Source of the DNA: an uncultured Acetatifactor sp. | Lineage (GTDB): Bacteria > Bacillota > Clostridia > Lachnospirales > Lachnospiraceae | Direction of reading: 5' to 3' | NCBI GenBank assembly: GCA_910586485.1 | Contig: CAJUIA010000011.1 | Location: forward strand, 1 to 64,000 | DNA length: 64,000 nt | Shown: piece after piece, positions 24,329-33,965 of the stretch | Layout: every line of letters starts with the position of its first letter | How positions within the stretch are numbered: the stretch's first letter is position 1 | Position numbers and translations under genes: made by a program | Notes under the pieces: generated by a model | Database searches by the model: none | What the model was told of the DNA's origin: nothing | Seen by the model: the letters and a program-made list of their open reading frames with translations, nothing else

Positions 24329-25975
24329 TTATTCTTCTTTATTTTTCCTTTTCGGCCTTGCAAAAGCGATGCCGCCATCCCGGTCTTTTCTGCTTTCCCG
24401 GCGCTGATAGCCGCCGTCGCGGTCTCTCCGGTCTCCCCGGCCCTGATAACCGCCGTCACGGTCTCTCCGGTCTCCCCGGCCCTGATAACCGCCGTCACGG
24501 TCTCTCCGGTCTCCCCGGCCCTGATAGCCGCCGTCGCGGTCTCTCCGGTCTCCCCGGCGCTGATAGCCGCCGTCGCGATCTCTTCTGCCGCTGCGGGAGC
24601 GGAAGCCGCCGTCTCTGCTCCGACTGCCGCGTCCGCCGTCTCTCTGCCCGGATCTGTCTGCCTCTATCTCCTGCCCTTTATCCCCGATCTGCAGCTTCAG
24701 CATTACCGCTGCCAGCTCCAGGGCATCACATTCCTTCTCGTCCATTTTCAGGCGCAGGTAGCTCTTCATCAGCTCCATATCCTCATGCTCATGAAGCGTC
24801 CACGCTCTGTTCAGATATTTATCCGCTTTCGCCTTCAGCACCTTTGAGGCCCCCGGCAGCTTTTTCTCTTCAATCGTGGTGTGGCAGATGCGCTCTATCT
24901 CTCTGATCCGGTAAATCTCACTCCCTGAAGCAAAGGTAAAGGAACGGCCTGTCTTACCTGCCCGGCCTGTGCGGCCGATACGGTGCACATAATATTCAAT
25001 GTCCTGAGGAATATCATAATTGATCACGGCCTCCACGTTGTCCACGTCGATTCCCCTTGCCGCCACATCCGTAGCAATCAATACGTTAGTGCTTCCCGCC
25101 CGGAATCTGCGCATAACCGTATCCCGCTGGTGCTGGGACATATCTCCATGGAGCCCATCCGCCTTAAAGCCGGCCTTGCCAATAATCTCCGCAAGCTCGT
25201 CTACCTTCATTTTTGTGTTACAGAAAATCAGACACAGGGAGGGTTGATAATACTCCAAAAGCCGGATACACGCCGCATCCTTGTCCTGCTTCTTCACCCG
25301 ATAATATCTCTGGGACACCAAAGGAATCGTCAGCTCCTTTGCCGCCACCTTAATCATTCTGGCATCCTTCTGAAACTGTCCTGTGATCTCTAAAATGGGT
25401 TTGGGCATGGTGGCGGAAAAAAGAGCCGTTTGATGCTCTCCCGGAATCTGGCCCAAGATCAGCTCCATATCCTCTCGAAAGCCCATGTTCAGCATCTCAT
25501 CCGCTTCATCCAGCACCACCATATTCACATCCTTCAGCTTGATGGTATGGCGGCGCATATGGTCCATGACACGCCCCGGCGTGCCAACGATAACCTGCAC
25601 TCCCTTCAAACCGTTGATCTGCTTTCCGATCTCCTGTCCGCCGTAAACGGGCAATATCTTAATTCCCTGTAAATATTTTGCAATCCTGCGCAGTTCCTCC
25701 GCGGCCTGAATCGCCAGCTCTCTGGTAGGACACAGAATCACACACTGCAGCTTTCTTAATTCAGGATCCACCCTCTGCAGCAGGGGAATGCCAAACGCTG
25801 CTGTCTTACCTGTTCCCGTTTGCGCCTGTCCGATAATATCTTCTCCCTTAAGCAGGCTTGGAATCGCCTGCTCCTGTATGGGAGTAAAATTATCGAAGCC
25901 CATTTCCCGCACGGCTCTCAGGATTCGCTCATCCACCATTTCCTCCCAGCTTTCCATAACATTTAAATCATCCAT
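24329..25975 (-). CDS. DEAD-box RNA helicase with RGG-type repeat tail (548 aa)
   Basis: ATP-dependent RNA helicase of the CshA/DeaD group, acting in ribosome assembly, mRNA decay or cold growth. Motifs: Q motif FTPIQEQAIPSLL, motif I AQTGTGKT (about 54-61), Ia PTRELA, II DEAD (about 154-157), III SAT, IV-VI including ATDVAARGIDV and HRIGRTGRAGKTG. After the two RecA-like domains (to about 370) comes a C-terminal region ending in a basic Gly/Arg/Asp tail (about 430-548) with near-perfect 13-residue repeats, GRGDRRDRDGGYQ, a flexible RNA-binding extension. Monocistronic. Confidence 0.92.
   Translation of the reverse strand: MDDLNVMESWEEMVDERILRAVREMGFDNFTPIQEQAIPSLLKGEDIIGQAQTGTGKTAAFGIPLLQRVDPELRKLQCVILCPTRELAIQAAEELRRIAKYLQGIKILPVYGGQEIGKQINGLKGVQVIVGTPGRVMDHMRRHTIKLKDVNMVVLDEADEMLNMGFREDMELILGQIPGEHQTALFSATMPKPILEITGQFQKDARMIKVAAKELTIPLVSQRYYRVKKQDKDAACIRLLEYYQPSLCLIFCNTKMKVDELAEIIGKAGFKADGLHGDMSQHQRDTVMRRFRAGSTNVLIATDVAARGIDVDNVEAVINYDIPQDIEYYVHRIGRTGRAGKTGRSFTFASGSEIYRIREIERICHTTIEEKKLPGASKVLKAKADKYLNRAWTLHEHEDMELMKSYLRLKMDEKECDALELAAVMLKLQIGDKGQEIEADRSGQRDGGRGSRSRDGGFRSRSGRRDRDGGYQRRGDRRDRDGGYQGRGDRRDRDGGYQGRGDRRDRDGGYQGRGDRRDRDGGYQRRESRKDRDGGIAFARPKRKNKEE
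24371..24600. repeat. 39-bp coding repeats in the helicase tail
   Basis: Five tandem 39-bp units encode RGDRRDRDGGYQ-type blocks, with a sixth degenerate unit (RRESRKDRDGG) at the end. Units are nearly identical in DNA, so copy number is likely to vary between strains. Confidence 0.85.
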
Positions 25976-26110
25976 TTACATTCCTCTTCATTCCGAAGCG
26001 TTCTACGCTGATGAACACGGGCAGAAACTCAGCTTCTGCTCTGCGATCAGAGAAATTTATGACGCCTCTGCACAAATTTCCGCCGCCAAAGACAACTTAT
26101 AGGCACCTGT

Positions 26111-26145
26111 GAAAAAAGGAACTGTTATACGAATACAACAGTTCC
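26111..26145 (-). terminator. Terminator of the glycan biosynthesis operon
   Basis: On the minus strand GGAACTGTT (26137-26145) pairs with AACAGTTCC (26118-26126), followed by TTTTTT (26112-26117). It lies 56 bp past the last gene of the long leftward cluster. Confidence 0.85.
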
Positions 26146-26200
26146 CCATGTGCCTTCCGCAATGTGTTATTATACACATAAAAAAAAGATTTGGCAAGCA

Positions 26201-27010
26201 TTAAATTACCGTTTTGCATACCTTTTTGCCCCATATCCTCCAGGGTGCTTCTCCCTTCTTCCAAAGCTCTTCCAAATATGCCTTATCCTTCATATTATCC
26301 ATGCAGGACCAGAAGCCCGTATGCCGGTACGCGCTCATCTGCCCTGATGCCGCCAGCCGCTCAAAGGGCCCTCCTTCCAGCATCTCGCTGCCATCCTCCA
26401 GATATTCAAATATCCCCGGCTCCATTACCATAAACCCTGCGTTCACCCATACCTGATCGACTCGCGCCTTTTCCTTAAAACGAAGCACCCGGCAGGTTTC
26501 CATATCAATCTGTACACCCCCGAATCTTCCCAATGGCTGTACTGCAGTAATGGTAGCCATGCGTCCCTGCTGCCGGTGAAACCTTATCAGATCAGGAATA
26601 TTCACATCTGACACACCGTCCCCATAGGTCAAAAGGAAAGGCTCTCCGCCAATATACTCTCTCGCCTTCAAAATCCGCCCTGCCGTCAGGGTATTTAATC
26701 CCGTATTTACCAGCGTCACCCGCCAGGGCTCGACCGCCGCCCCCTGAAAATTCATCTTCCGGGTATTCAAATAAAAGGTGCTGTCCGCCTGATGCAGATA
26801 ATAATGAACAAAATAATCCTTTATCACCTGCCCCATATAACCGCAGCAGATTACAAATTCATGAAATCCATAATGAGAGTACAATTTCATAATATGCCAA
26901 AGGATCGGCTTCCCGCCAATCTCAATCATAGGCTTTGGCTTCGTTCTTGATTCTTCGCCGATTCTGGTACCCAATCCCCCTGCCAGAATGACTACCTTCA
27001 TACCGCTCAT
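26201..27010 (-). CDS. Glucose-1-phosphate cytidylyltransferase-like nucleotidyltransferase
   Basis: RfbF-type sugar-nucleotide synthase, expected to make CDP-glucose or a similar activated sugar. The N-terminus KVVILAGGLGTRIGEESRTK is the complete nucleotide-binding signature (GGxGTR), followed by PKPMIEIGGKPILWHIM. YGDGVSDVN (about 135-143) is the metal/sugar-phosphate region. An ATGA overlap with the gene upstream (start 27010) indicates coupling; the frame is open to 27040. It is the last gene of the cluster before its terminator and adjoins a diverged paralog. Confidence 0.85.
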   Translation of the reverse strand: MSGMKVVILAGGLGTRIGEESRTKPKPMIEIGGKPILWHIMKLYSHYGFHEFVICCGYMGQVIKDYFVHYYLHQADSTFYLNTRKMNFQGAAVEPWRVTLVNTGLNTLTAGRILKAREYIGGEPFLLTYGDGVSDVNIPDLIRFHRQQGRMATITAVQPLGRFGGVQIDMETCRVLRFKEKARVDQVWVNAGFMVMEPGIFEYLEDGSEMLEGGPFERLAASGQMSAYRHTGFWSCMDNMKDKAYLEELWKKGEAPWRIWGKKVCKTVI

Positions 27011-27789
27011 ATGATCCATGGCGCACACCCTTCGTTCCACAGACTTTCTGCTCCTTCCAGATCACGCATTGTTTCCACCGTGACCTGATAGCCCTCGTGC
27101 CGGTAGGCCGCCACCTGTCCGACGGCAGACAAGTTACGAAAAAGCTGTGTTTCCAGGCTGCAGTTTCCGCTTAGACAGGACAACGCTCTTTTATTCATAA
27201 CAAAGCAATCGGCATTTACCCATGCCGTTTCATTGACCATGGGATTTATCCTTTCGTAGTCCAATAAGCCGTTTTCATCTATGCTCAAAAGCCGTTTTCG
27301 CCCCTGAGGCTTTGCCATAACCAATGTTACAAGCTTCCCGCACCTTTTATGAGCTTCTATCAATGCCCGCGCATTTAGATCAGAAAGGCAGTCTCCATAG
27401 GTCACCAGAAAATCGCTGTCCGCCTCATCCACGCCGCCCAAATACCGGGAAACAGCAAGTATGCGCTGCCCCTGGGTTGCATCCAGCCCGGTATCTACCA
27501 CCGTCACCTTCCAGTCCTCAGTTCTATTTTTATGAATTTCTATAGTATTTTGGCTTAAGTCCACCGTAATGTCGGATTCATAAATATAAAAATCCGTAAA
27601 ATAATCCTTAATCCTGTCTACACGATAACCGCCGCAGACAATAAATTCTTTTATGCCAAATTGTGAAAAATGCTTCATGATATGCCAGAGCAGAGGTCTT
27701 CCGCCCAATTCCGCCATAGGCTTGGGGATTCCCTCCCCCTTAACGCTGAGGGAGCTCTGACGCCCTCCTGCTAAAATCACAGCCTTCAT
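27007..27789 (-). CDS. RfbF-like nucleotidyltransferase paralog with altered signature
   Basis: It shares the fold and many segments with the gene downstream (KPMAELGGRPLLWHIMKHFS, YGDCLSDLN, MNETAWVNADC-like). The phosphate-binding loop reads LAGGRQSSLSVKGEGIPKPM, lacking the GxGTR of active enzymes. It could be a regulatory or structural partner, use a different nucleotide, or be inactive. ATG 27789 begins MKAVILAGG; the ribosome binding site is weak (GGAAAACC). Tandem placement with the intact paralog suggests duplication and divergence. Confidence 0.75.
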   Translation of the reverse strand: MKAVILAGGRQSSLSVKGEGIPKPMAELGGRPLLWHIMKHFSQFGIKEFIVCGGYRVDRIKDYFTDFYIYESDITVDLSQNTIEIHKNRTEDWKVTVVDTGLDATQGQRILAVSRYLGGVDEADSDFLVTYGDCLSDLNARALIEAHKRCGKLVTLVMAKPQGRKRLLSIDENGLLDYERINPMVNETAWVNADCFVMNKRALSCLSGNCSLETQLFRNLSAVGQVAAYRHEGYQVTVETMRDLEGAESLWNEGCAPWII

Positions 27790-27828
27790 AAGGTTTTCCT
27801 ATCCTCCCCAGGTTTTCTCTTTGCCGTT

Positions 27829-28935
27829 TCAAATATCACAGACACAAAGCTCCATGTCGTCTTTGCATACCTTACGCAGCAGAGTATGAACCTCGTTCCG
27901 GGCTTCCCATAGCTCCACTGTTCGCTTTGGGAGGTCTGAAGCTTTCTCCCACGGGATCACCCATTGTTCCATCCCCAGATCCAGCCCGATTCCCCTGGAT
28001 TTCACCGAGTACCCTACCACCAGCGTCGGCACACCGCAGGAATATCCGGCGATCGAAGCATGCGTGCGACAACACACCAGCATGGCACAGCGGGAAATCA
28101 GATACTTTCTCTGCGCAGCATTCGCAGTATCAGGTGCCAGACACAGCCGGGCCCGCTCCTGAGGCGTAAGCATCCGTGCCAGGCTGCTCAGCGCCTGACG
28201 ATCATCATCCGCAGGCATGGTAACATGTGGGAGCAGTAACAGCGAATCCACACGCTCCAGCAACAGACGAACGGCTTCCGCAAAATACTGCAGCAACGAG
28301 CCCTGACGTCTGAGAATCAGCGGGCTGATATTCAGCGCAGCTGTCCGTGGCCCCATACCCTCCGGCAAAGGGATTTCTTCAGGCTGAAGAAAAAAGGCCG
28401 GATCCCTCTGTAATATAACCTGTCCGGCTCCGTGAGCCTGCAGGGCCGCCGCTGTCAGACTTTCGCGGGCATAAATGCGATCATGTCCGCATAAAATGTC
28501 CTCCATTTCCGACTCAATCATTTCCGGCTGGATCGAGCAGCCCCAGAGAATGCTTTTCCCATGCACTTCTTTTGCCCTTTGATGAAAAATGCCCTGACGA
28601 TACCAGTTTGGATAACAATAATTATCTCCGCCAATGCCAATGCAGATTGTTTCTTCATCAATTTCCGCCAGCGCATCCCGATAAATTTCCCTGGTTGCCT
28701 GTATCTTTCCTTCTAGATCCGCTGCCGCCCGTTCCCTGGGAATCAAAGATAAATCCGCCGGAATCAGCCGGTCCACCAGCCGGTCCAATCCAAATTCTCG
28801 GTCCTGCTCTGGAAAATGGGTGGAAAGCAGAATCGGACAGCCTGCTTTGCGAAAAACAGGGATACTGGAACGCACAATAGCTTCCGCACCATGGTTGTAC
28901 GCTCCGCCGTGCCCATACAAAAGAATCTTTTTCAT
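27829..28935 (-). CDS. Polysaccharide pyruvyl transferase family protein
   Basis: This family transfers pyruvate from phosphoenolpyruvate to a sugar, forming ketals (CsaB-like). The N-terminus KKILLYGHGGAYNHGAEAIV and the central GIGGDNYCYPNW are typical; the second half carries ILQRDPAFFL and the CRTHASIAGYSCGVPTLVVG motif (about 300-319) with the conserved RxHAxI histidine. Start 28935 overlaps the upstream stop in ATGA. About 368 residues, cytoplasmic. In context it would decorate the flagellin glycan or another surface glycan with an acidic pyruvyl group. Confidence 0.82.
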   Translation of the reverse strand: MKKILLYGHGGAYNHGAEAIVRSSIPVFRKAGCPILLSTHFPEQDREFGLDRLVDRLIPADLSLIPRERAAADLEGKIQATREIYRDALAEIDEETICIGIGGDNYCYPNWYRQGIFHQRAKEVHGKSILWGCSIQPEMIESEMEDILCGHDRIYARESLTAAALQAHGAGQVILQRDPAFFLQPEEIPLPEGMGPRTAALNISPLILRRQGSLLQYFAEAVRLLLERVDSLLLLPHVTMPADDDRQALSSLARMLTPQERARLCLAPDTANAAQRKYLISRCAMLVCCRTHASIAGYSCGVPTLVVGYSVKSRGIGLDLGMEQWVIPWEKASDLPKRTVELWEARNEVHTLLRKVCKDDMELCVCDI

Positions 28936-29894
28936 AAGTCGCAGCCTCCCGGACATAAGATATACTGCCGCATGTATTCCTGCTCAAACGGCTCAATATA
29001 AGGCGAATGATAAAATTCCTCCTGATGCTTGGTTAATTCCCGAACCGCATAGGAAAGCTGCTCCCGACAGTCCGTGAGCCGATTCCGCATAATTTTATTA
29101 CACATGGAAATCTGATAAGACCATTCGCTGTATCGGGCATAATCTGCAATTTCCGGCAAAACGGCAGACAAGTATTCCGTTCGGTCCCGGAAAACATTAA
29201 AATATTCATCCAGCTGTGCCGGAGAAAGGAACGCATCATTCGTGGTAAAAACAGAATGATTTCCGGGATGGCGATAGCAGTAATATTTCGGCTTCCCCTC
29301 CCCGGCAGTACAGCGTGCAGCCGCAAGCAGCTTATAGATTACAGCAATATCATCATAAATACTGTTTTCGCAAAAAGGAAATTCCTCCAGCAGCCAGCGC
29401 GCAAACAGCTTTGTGGGCATACCCGCGTTATATTTTTTACGCTTCAGCAATGTAACCACCGCCTCGGCCGGACCCATGACCAGCCTTTCTTCAAAGATGC
29501 AGTTAGGAAGCACAATGCCGTCCACCACCTTATAAGAACCGCACAGCGAAATATCGGCCTTATGCTCCATGGCAAGCCCATATAAATACTCCAGCATATC
29601 CGGCTCGATCCAGTCATCGTCATCAAGAAATGTAATAAACTGCCCTTCAGACAACCGGATCCCACAGTTACGTCCTGCTGCAATCGTGCTTTTCGGAATT
29701 GAGGCCACTGTGATCCGGCCATCCTTTTGCGCATAGCTGCGCGCAATGGCGCCGCTCCGGTCAGTGGAGCCGTTGTCAATAATAATAAATTCAAAATCCG
29801 GGAAGGTCTGACAAAGCACAGACTCAATGGCCCGCGAGATATACTGTTCCCGATTAAAGGTAAGCATAATAACGCTGATCGTCGTATTATTCAT
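28932..29894 (-). CDS. Glycosyltransferase family 2 (about 320 aa)
   Basis: GT-A fold enzyme using a nucleotide sugar. SVIMLTFNREQYISRAIESV is the start of the fold, FEFIIIDNGSTDRSG the nucleotide-binding part, and FLDDDDWIEPDM the metal-binding DxD region (about 90). The remainder is a helical acceptor domain. GGAGG lies seven bases before ATG 29894. Acceptor unknown; part of the tightly packed leftward cluster. Confidence 0.87.
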   Translation of the reverse strand: MNNTTISVIMLTFNREQYISRAIESVLCQTFPDFEFIIIDNGSTDRSGAIARSYAQKDGRITVASIPKSTIAAGRNCGIRLSEGQFITFLDDDDWIEPDMLEYLYGLAMEHKADISLCGSYKVVDGIVLPNCIFEERLVMGPAEAVVTLLKRKKYNAGMPTKLFARWLLEEFPFCENSIYDDIAVIYKLLAAARCTAGEGKPKYYCYRHPGNHSVFTTNDAFLSPAQLDEYFNVFRDRTEYLSAVLPEIADYARYSEWSYQISMCNKIMRNRLTDCREQLSYAVRELTKHQEEFYHSPYIEPFEQEYMRQYILCPGGCDL

Positions 29895-29947
29895 GTCGAA
29901 AATCCTCCTGAAAAACATTCAAAATCAAATATCCCGCGGAAATCGAA

Positions 29948-31342
29948 TCATTTCGTCAGCAGCCTGCGTAATCCTGCCAGGTCAGGATCCCCCGGCAGCA
30001 GCTGTTCCCATTCCTCCAGTTGTACCTTTGCCTGCTCCTGCAGGCCGTTTCGAATCTGCATCTCCAGCAAAAGCTTGCTGTAACGAATATACGCTTCGTC
30101 ATCCTGCAGCAATGCCGCCAAGGTCTGTGCCAGAATCACAGGAAAAATCTCCGGCAATTTATTTTTCAACTGTTCCTGCAAATACACTGCTGCTTTCCCA
30201 TAATCCTGCTCCACAAGTGCCTGCACCGTCCGCGGCGTTTTTTGCAGATACCACAGGAGTGTATCTGCCGGAACCAAACTTGCAAAATCCGGATTCAGCC
30301 TGTTAAATATTTCAATCAGCAGGGCGGTATGCTCTTCCCTGCATACTTCCGCCTGAGACAGCAGCCAGCGCGGAATATCATATAACAGCTTTTTCTGGTC
30401 TTGCCTCATCAGTCCCATGGAAGACAAGTCAGCAGAAAACATCTCCCTTGTAACAGGATAAGATAAGATTTTATTCAGATGCGCCAGCTTGTCTTTCAGA
30501 GTAAGCACAGACTGCGTCAGCACGCGCAGGGTATCTGCAAGCGCATTAAAATATACCACATAAAGGAATGCTCTGTTTTGCTCCGTAACAATCCCGCAGC
30601 ATTCCTCCAGAAACTCCACCGCCTTCTGATAAAGAATCAAATCCGCTTCCTCCCTGCCCGGTATCCATTGATGGGAAACAGATTTTACAGACACCGTATA
30701 ATAATGCAGCGCTTTTGCATACACACCGAACTGCTTTACCGTGCGCACACATTGCATGACATTCACCGTATCGCCTCCGTAGGCTTTGGGAAACCAGTCC
30801 GGCACCTCCGTCTCATATCGCGCGGCCGCAGCGCGGCTGCTGTACAGCTTTCCCCACACCTGTCTGAGATTCCAGTGAATCGTTGAAAACCAGGCGTTCA
30901 TCAGCCGGGGAGTATTAACGATCACATTATCCTCCAGTACAGTTGTTCCAAGCGCCTGCCCGGTCCCGGCGTCCAAAAATACGGTGCCGCAGGCGGCAAT
31001 CTCCAGGTGATTTTCCTCCATAAAATCCAGCATTTCCTGAAAGAAAGCAGGCGCATAAGCATCGTCGGCGTCCAGAATACAGAAATAATCCCCTTCGGGG
31101 ATATGCCGGGAAAGATTCCAGAAATCAGGATTTTCCTGATACGCATGGTTTACCTTATTAAAATAAGGAACAATCCGTTTGTCCCGCCCGGCGTACTCCC
31201 GAATAATATCTCCCGTTTTATCCCTGGAGCCGTTATCTAAAATATGATATTCAAAATTTGAGTACGTCTGCCGCAATACGCTTTCTATGGCCTGGCGCAG
31301 GGTTTTTTCCGCGTTATAAGCGCAGGTACGAATATAAATCAT
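29948..31342 (-). CDS. Glycosyltransferase family 2 with C-terminal helical extension (464 aa)
   Basis: GT-A domain (about 1-230): IYIRTCAYNAEKTLRQAIES, YHILDNGSRDKTGDI and the DxD segment CILDADDAYAPAFF (about 89-102). The C-terminal 200 residues are helical, TPR-like (YLQEQLKNKLPEIFPVIL, AKVQLEEWEQLLPG), as in large multidomain flagellin glycosyltransferases. The start overlaps the upstream gene by 29 bp and has AGGGAGAT nine bases ahead. Confidence 0.85.
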   Translation of the reverse strand: MIYIRTCAYNAEKTLRQAIESVLRQTYSNFEYHILDNGSRDKTGDIIREYAGRDKRIVPYFNKVNHAYQENPDFWNLSRHIPEGDYFCILDADDAYAPAFFQEMLDFMEENHLEIAACGTVFLDAGTGQALGTTVLEDNVIVNTPRLMNAWFSTIHWNLRQVWGKLYSSRAAAARYETEVPDWFPKAYGGDTVNVMQCVRTVKQFGVYAKALHYYTVSVKSVSHQWIPGREEADLILYQKAVEFLEECCGIVTEQNRAFLYVVYFNALADTLRVLTQSVLTLKDKLAHLNKILSYPVTREMFSADLSSMGLMRQDQKKLLYDIPRWLLSQAEVCREEHTALLIEIFNRLNPDFASLVPADTLLWYLQKTPRTVQALVEQDYGKAAVYLQEQLKNKLPEIFPVILAQTLAALLQDDEAYIRYSKLLLEMQIRNGLQEQAKVQLEEWEQLLPGDPDLAGLRRLLTK

Positions 31343-32480
31343 TGTTTATATCTCCCTTGTTGTCATCTGCACTCCCGCGCAGCAATTCTTTATCAATCTT
31401 GTCTGTAAATACCATGGCTCCTGCAGAATTAAGATGCGTCAGATCCATGAAATAATTTCTTCTGTCCGCAAAGAAATCCGCGTAGTCATAAATTGTGATA
31501 CCCTCTGTTTTGCTTTGAATTTCCCTCATAAGAGAATAAAAGTGTTCCCGCTTTATATCAAACGCCTCCCTTGACGAAGCATTCAAACCATTTAAATAAA
31601 ATGGTGGAATAATAAGATAAGGAGTAATACCGCTTGTACTCATATCGTGTAAAAATGATATGAACAAAGCCTTATTTTCCGCAACTGTATCGGAATGCGT
31701 ACAATACCAAATTTTATCCAAATCTGCCGCACCGTCATTTTCTAAATAAGTGTTCCAATTTTGCATCTCATAACGACTGATATAATAAAAATCCGATATT
31801 TTTCTACCAAACATTCTATAATTCTCTATATAGTCATGCCCATTTTTGACCTGCCGATAATGGTGCCAGTCGTCCAGTCTCCAGACCGAAAACATACGGC
31901 CGTTTTCATATTGACGTGGAGCCAAAGACATATCATAGTCAAAATAATAATAGGGAAACAGTAAAATCGCACTGGCTGCCCCCCCCAACATGCCATGCTC
32001 CTTCAGATATTGAAACAGTCTGTAATTATAATATAGATCAAGACTAGACCAGGAACAGTCATAGAAAGGAAGAGAAAGCCTTTCTATACAAAGATCGCGC
32101 TGAGAATAAGAAAGACCAAAAACCAGCCCTGATTTATTGTCGTACTTCTGTTCAAGATCCTTGACAAGGTCTAATTGATATTTCTCCGCGTTGTGATGAA
32201 GAAACATAGTCGGTGCAATAATTTTTTCAGCGGGTATTTCCAGCAAAAGAAGAAAGTTTCGTATTTCTTCAATAATTTCCCAGGAAAAGGAAAGTGGAAT
32301 AATGAAATCAAATGTCTGTTGACTTAATTCCCATGGCCGAAAAAATCTTGCTCCGTCCAGGCTGTCATAAGTATAGTGTGTATCGGAGTAACCGAGGATC
32401 TCGTAATTGTCATCCAGAAAATATTCCACATCGCGCCGCAGTTCCACACTTCCAACGCCATATAAAATTACTTGTTTCAT
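31314..32480 (-). CDS. SGNH-like protein with N-terminal Rossmann domain (388 aa)
   Basis: Residues 1-105 look like the small nucleotide-binding domain found at the start of many surface-glycan enzymes (KQVILYGVGSVELRRDVEYF, then YEILGYSDT). The rest recalls SGNH/DltD-like acyl-handling folds: GLVFGLSYSQRD (about 138-149, a GxSxS-type nucleophile region) and the C-terminal DLTHLNSAGAMVF (about 356-368), matching the Asp-x-x-His catalytic block. It may add or remove an O-acyl group on the glycan. The family is uncertain. Confidence 0.6.
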   Translation of the reverse strand: MKQVILYGVGSVELRRDVEYFLDDNYEILGYSDTHYTYDSLDGARFFRPWELSQQTFDFIIPLSFSWEIIEEIRNFLLLLEIPAEKIIAPTMFLHHNAEKYQLDLVKDLEQKYDNKSGLVFGLSYSQRDLCIERLSLPFYDCSWSSLDLYYNYRLFQYLKEHGMLGGAASAILLFPYYYFDYDMSLAPRQYENGRMFSVWRLDDWHHYRQVKNGHDYIENYRMFGRKISDFYYISRYEMQNWNTYLENDGAADLDKIWYCTHSDTVAENKALFISFLHDMSTSGITPYLIIPPFYLNGLNASSREAFDIKREHFYSLMREIQSKTEGITIYDYADFFADRRNYFMDLTHLNSAGAMVFTDKIDKELLRGSADDNKGDINNDLYSYLRL

Positions 32481-32531
32481 TGCATCCCTTCTTCCATATG
32501 TACAATATTTACTCTTGCACAGTTTTCCCCT

Positions 32532-33965
32532 TTAATGGACCTGAATATGCCCTGTCAGGCCGTTGGTCTCATTATATATTCCGCAATATACCGCATCAAA
32601 TTTCCGGGCATCAAAGGCATCATATGGCAGAAAGCCGCTTACTCTGGGATTGTGCAGATAAATCTCCCGATATTTTTCTTCTCCCACTACCGTTAAATCC
32701 ACAAAACGATTCCTGACATATAATTCATTCAGCAGTATATCTGTCATACTGGGGGAAAAACATTGCAAAACTGCCGCTTTCTTGTGTATCATCACCTTCT
32801 CTGGTAGAAGACGTTTCTGGTTTACCAGCCCTCGGTTGAAAATATCCGGCACATAACCCGCCCGATCATCTGGAATTTCAGCACCCATTAATTCCAGAAT
32901 AGCCGGATATATATCCAGCGTCCGCATTTCTCTGAGCGTGGTATGTCGAATGTCCTTTCCTGCTGCAATAAATGTTCCCTTCAGTCCATGGGCTGTAAAA
33001 AGAAGCGCTCCGTTTCTGGCTTCAAAAGCAATGTAACCGTTAGGCAGCCAGATCACTTCATCCCGCGCCGCAAACGCTTCCCGGCGAAGCCTGTCATCCG
33101 AGCAATAAACCAATTCTTTAAAATTGGACATTCCATGGTCGGACAGTACGACTATATTTTCCGGATGAAGTGCTTCCAGCCATTTCCCCACATACTGGTC
33201 CAGCAGTTGATAGGCACTGACCAATACATCGCAGTTGTCACAATACATGGAGCAATGTCCGATCAGATCCGTTGTGGGAGTATAAAAATACAGCACATCC
33301 ATGGGTATCTGCTCCTGTACGCGGCACATGGCCTGATAAAAAAATTCCAACTCTGCGGCAAAATTTTCAAGGGCATCCTGGAAATGATATTTTTCAACAG
33401 CCTTCATGGCAAGATCAGTATTTTCTTTAAGCTGATTAAAAGAATATCCCTGCTGTTCCAAAGTTTTAGGGTACAGGCGGGGCGGAACTTCTCCCTGAAT
33501 CAAATCTAAAATATACCTGTCTCGGTCGCACACTTGCAGGATCCGCTCTGCAGTGCGCACTGCAGCCGGTGTTTCCAGCATCTCATAACGGGCGGATACC
33601 ATATATCCGCCAATCTCCACAGGATTCACACAGCAATCCGCCGCCCACATGCCCACACTCAGACCATTCTGATTAAGAATCTGCCAGAAGGGAGATAATT
33701 CCCGAAATTGACTGACCGAAGGCGTCCGGCAGCCGTCTCCCTCCTTGACTGTGATATGATGCTCCCACGGTGCAAGACCGGTATATATAGACGCCCAGTT
33801 CATTTCACTTAAATAAGAATACGTATATCCTTTTTGCACGTATGAAGAATAGGCTGCGTGTGCTCCGCAGGCAATTAAATGAGCCAAATTGGGATATAAC
33901 TCAGGTTTTTCAAATATGTAATCCGGACATACACCGTCCGCTCCAATGATCAGTGCTTTTAACAT
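32532..33965 (-). CDS. Alkaline-phosphatase-superfamily phosphodiesterase/transferase (477 aa)
   Basis: The fold of nucleotide pyrophosphatase/phosphodiesterase enzymes. Expected metal ligands and nucleophile: GADG (8-11), MNWASIYTG (about 54-62, Ser or Thr nucleophile), TPTTDLIGHCS (Asp and His), VLSDHGMSNF (Asp-His pair) and FTAHGLKGTF (last His). No signal peptide, so it acts in the cytoplasm, unusual for a degradative phosphatase and in favour of a biosynthetic role on a phosphorylated glycan intermediate. GGGAGG precedes the start; it overlaps the radical SAM gene upstream by 7 bp. Confidence 0.8.
   Translation of the reverse strand: MLKALIIGADGVCPDYIFEKPELYPNLAHLIACGAHAAYSSYVQKGYTYSYLSEMNWASIYTGLAPWEHHITVKEGDGCRTPSVSQFRELSPFWQILNQNGLSVGMWAADCCVNPVEIGGYMVSARYEMLETPAAVRTAERILQVCDRDRYILDLIQGEVPPRLYPKTLEQQGYSFNQLKENTDLAMKAVEKYHFQDALENFAAELEFFYQAMCRVQEQIPMDVLYFYTPTTDLIGHCSMYCDNCDVLVSAYQLLDQYVGKWLEALHPENIVVLSDHGMSNFKELVYCSDDRLRREAFAARDEVIWLPNGYIAFEARNGALLFTAHGLKGTFIAAGKDIRHTTLREMRTLDIYPAILELMGAEIPDDRAGYVPDIFNRGLVNQKRLLPEKVMIHKKAAVLQCFSPSMTDILLNELYVRNRFVDLTVVGEEKYREIYLHNPRVSGFLPYDAFDARKFDAVYCGIYNETNGLTGHIQVH

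Noticed and set aside
24371..24600. Possible CRISPR array (regular repeats)
   Set aside because: Units are contiguous with no unique spacers and are in frame in the helicase gene. No cas genes in the window.
24067..24906. Long plus-strand frames rich in Pro, Arg and Gly opposite the helicase tail
   Set aside because: Antisense of the RGG repeats and ispF start; the repetition is a by-product of the 39-bp coding repeat.
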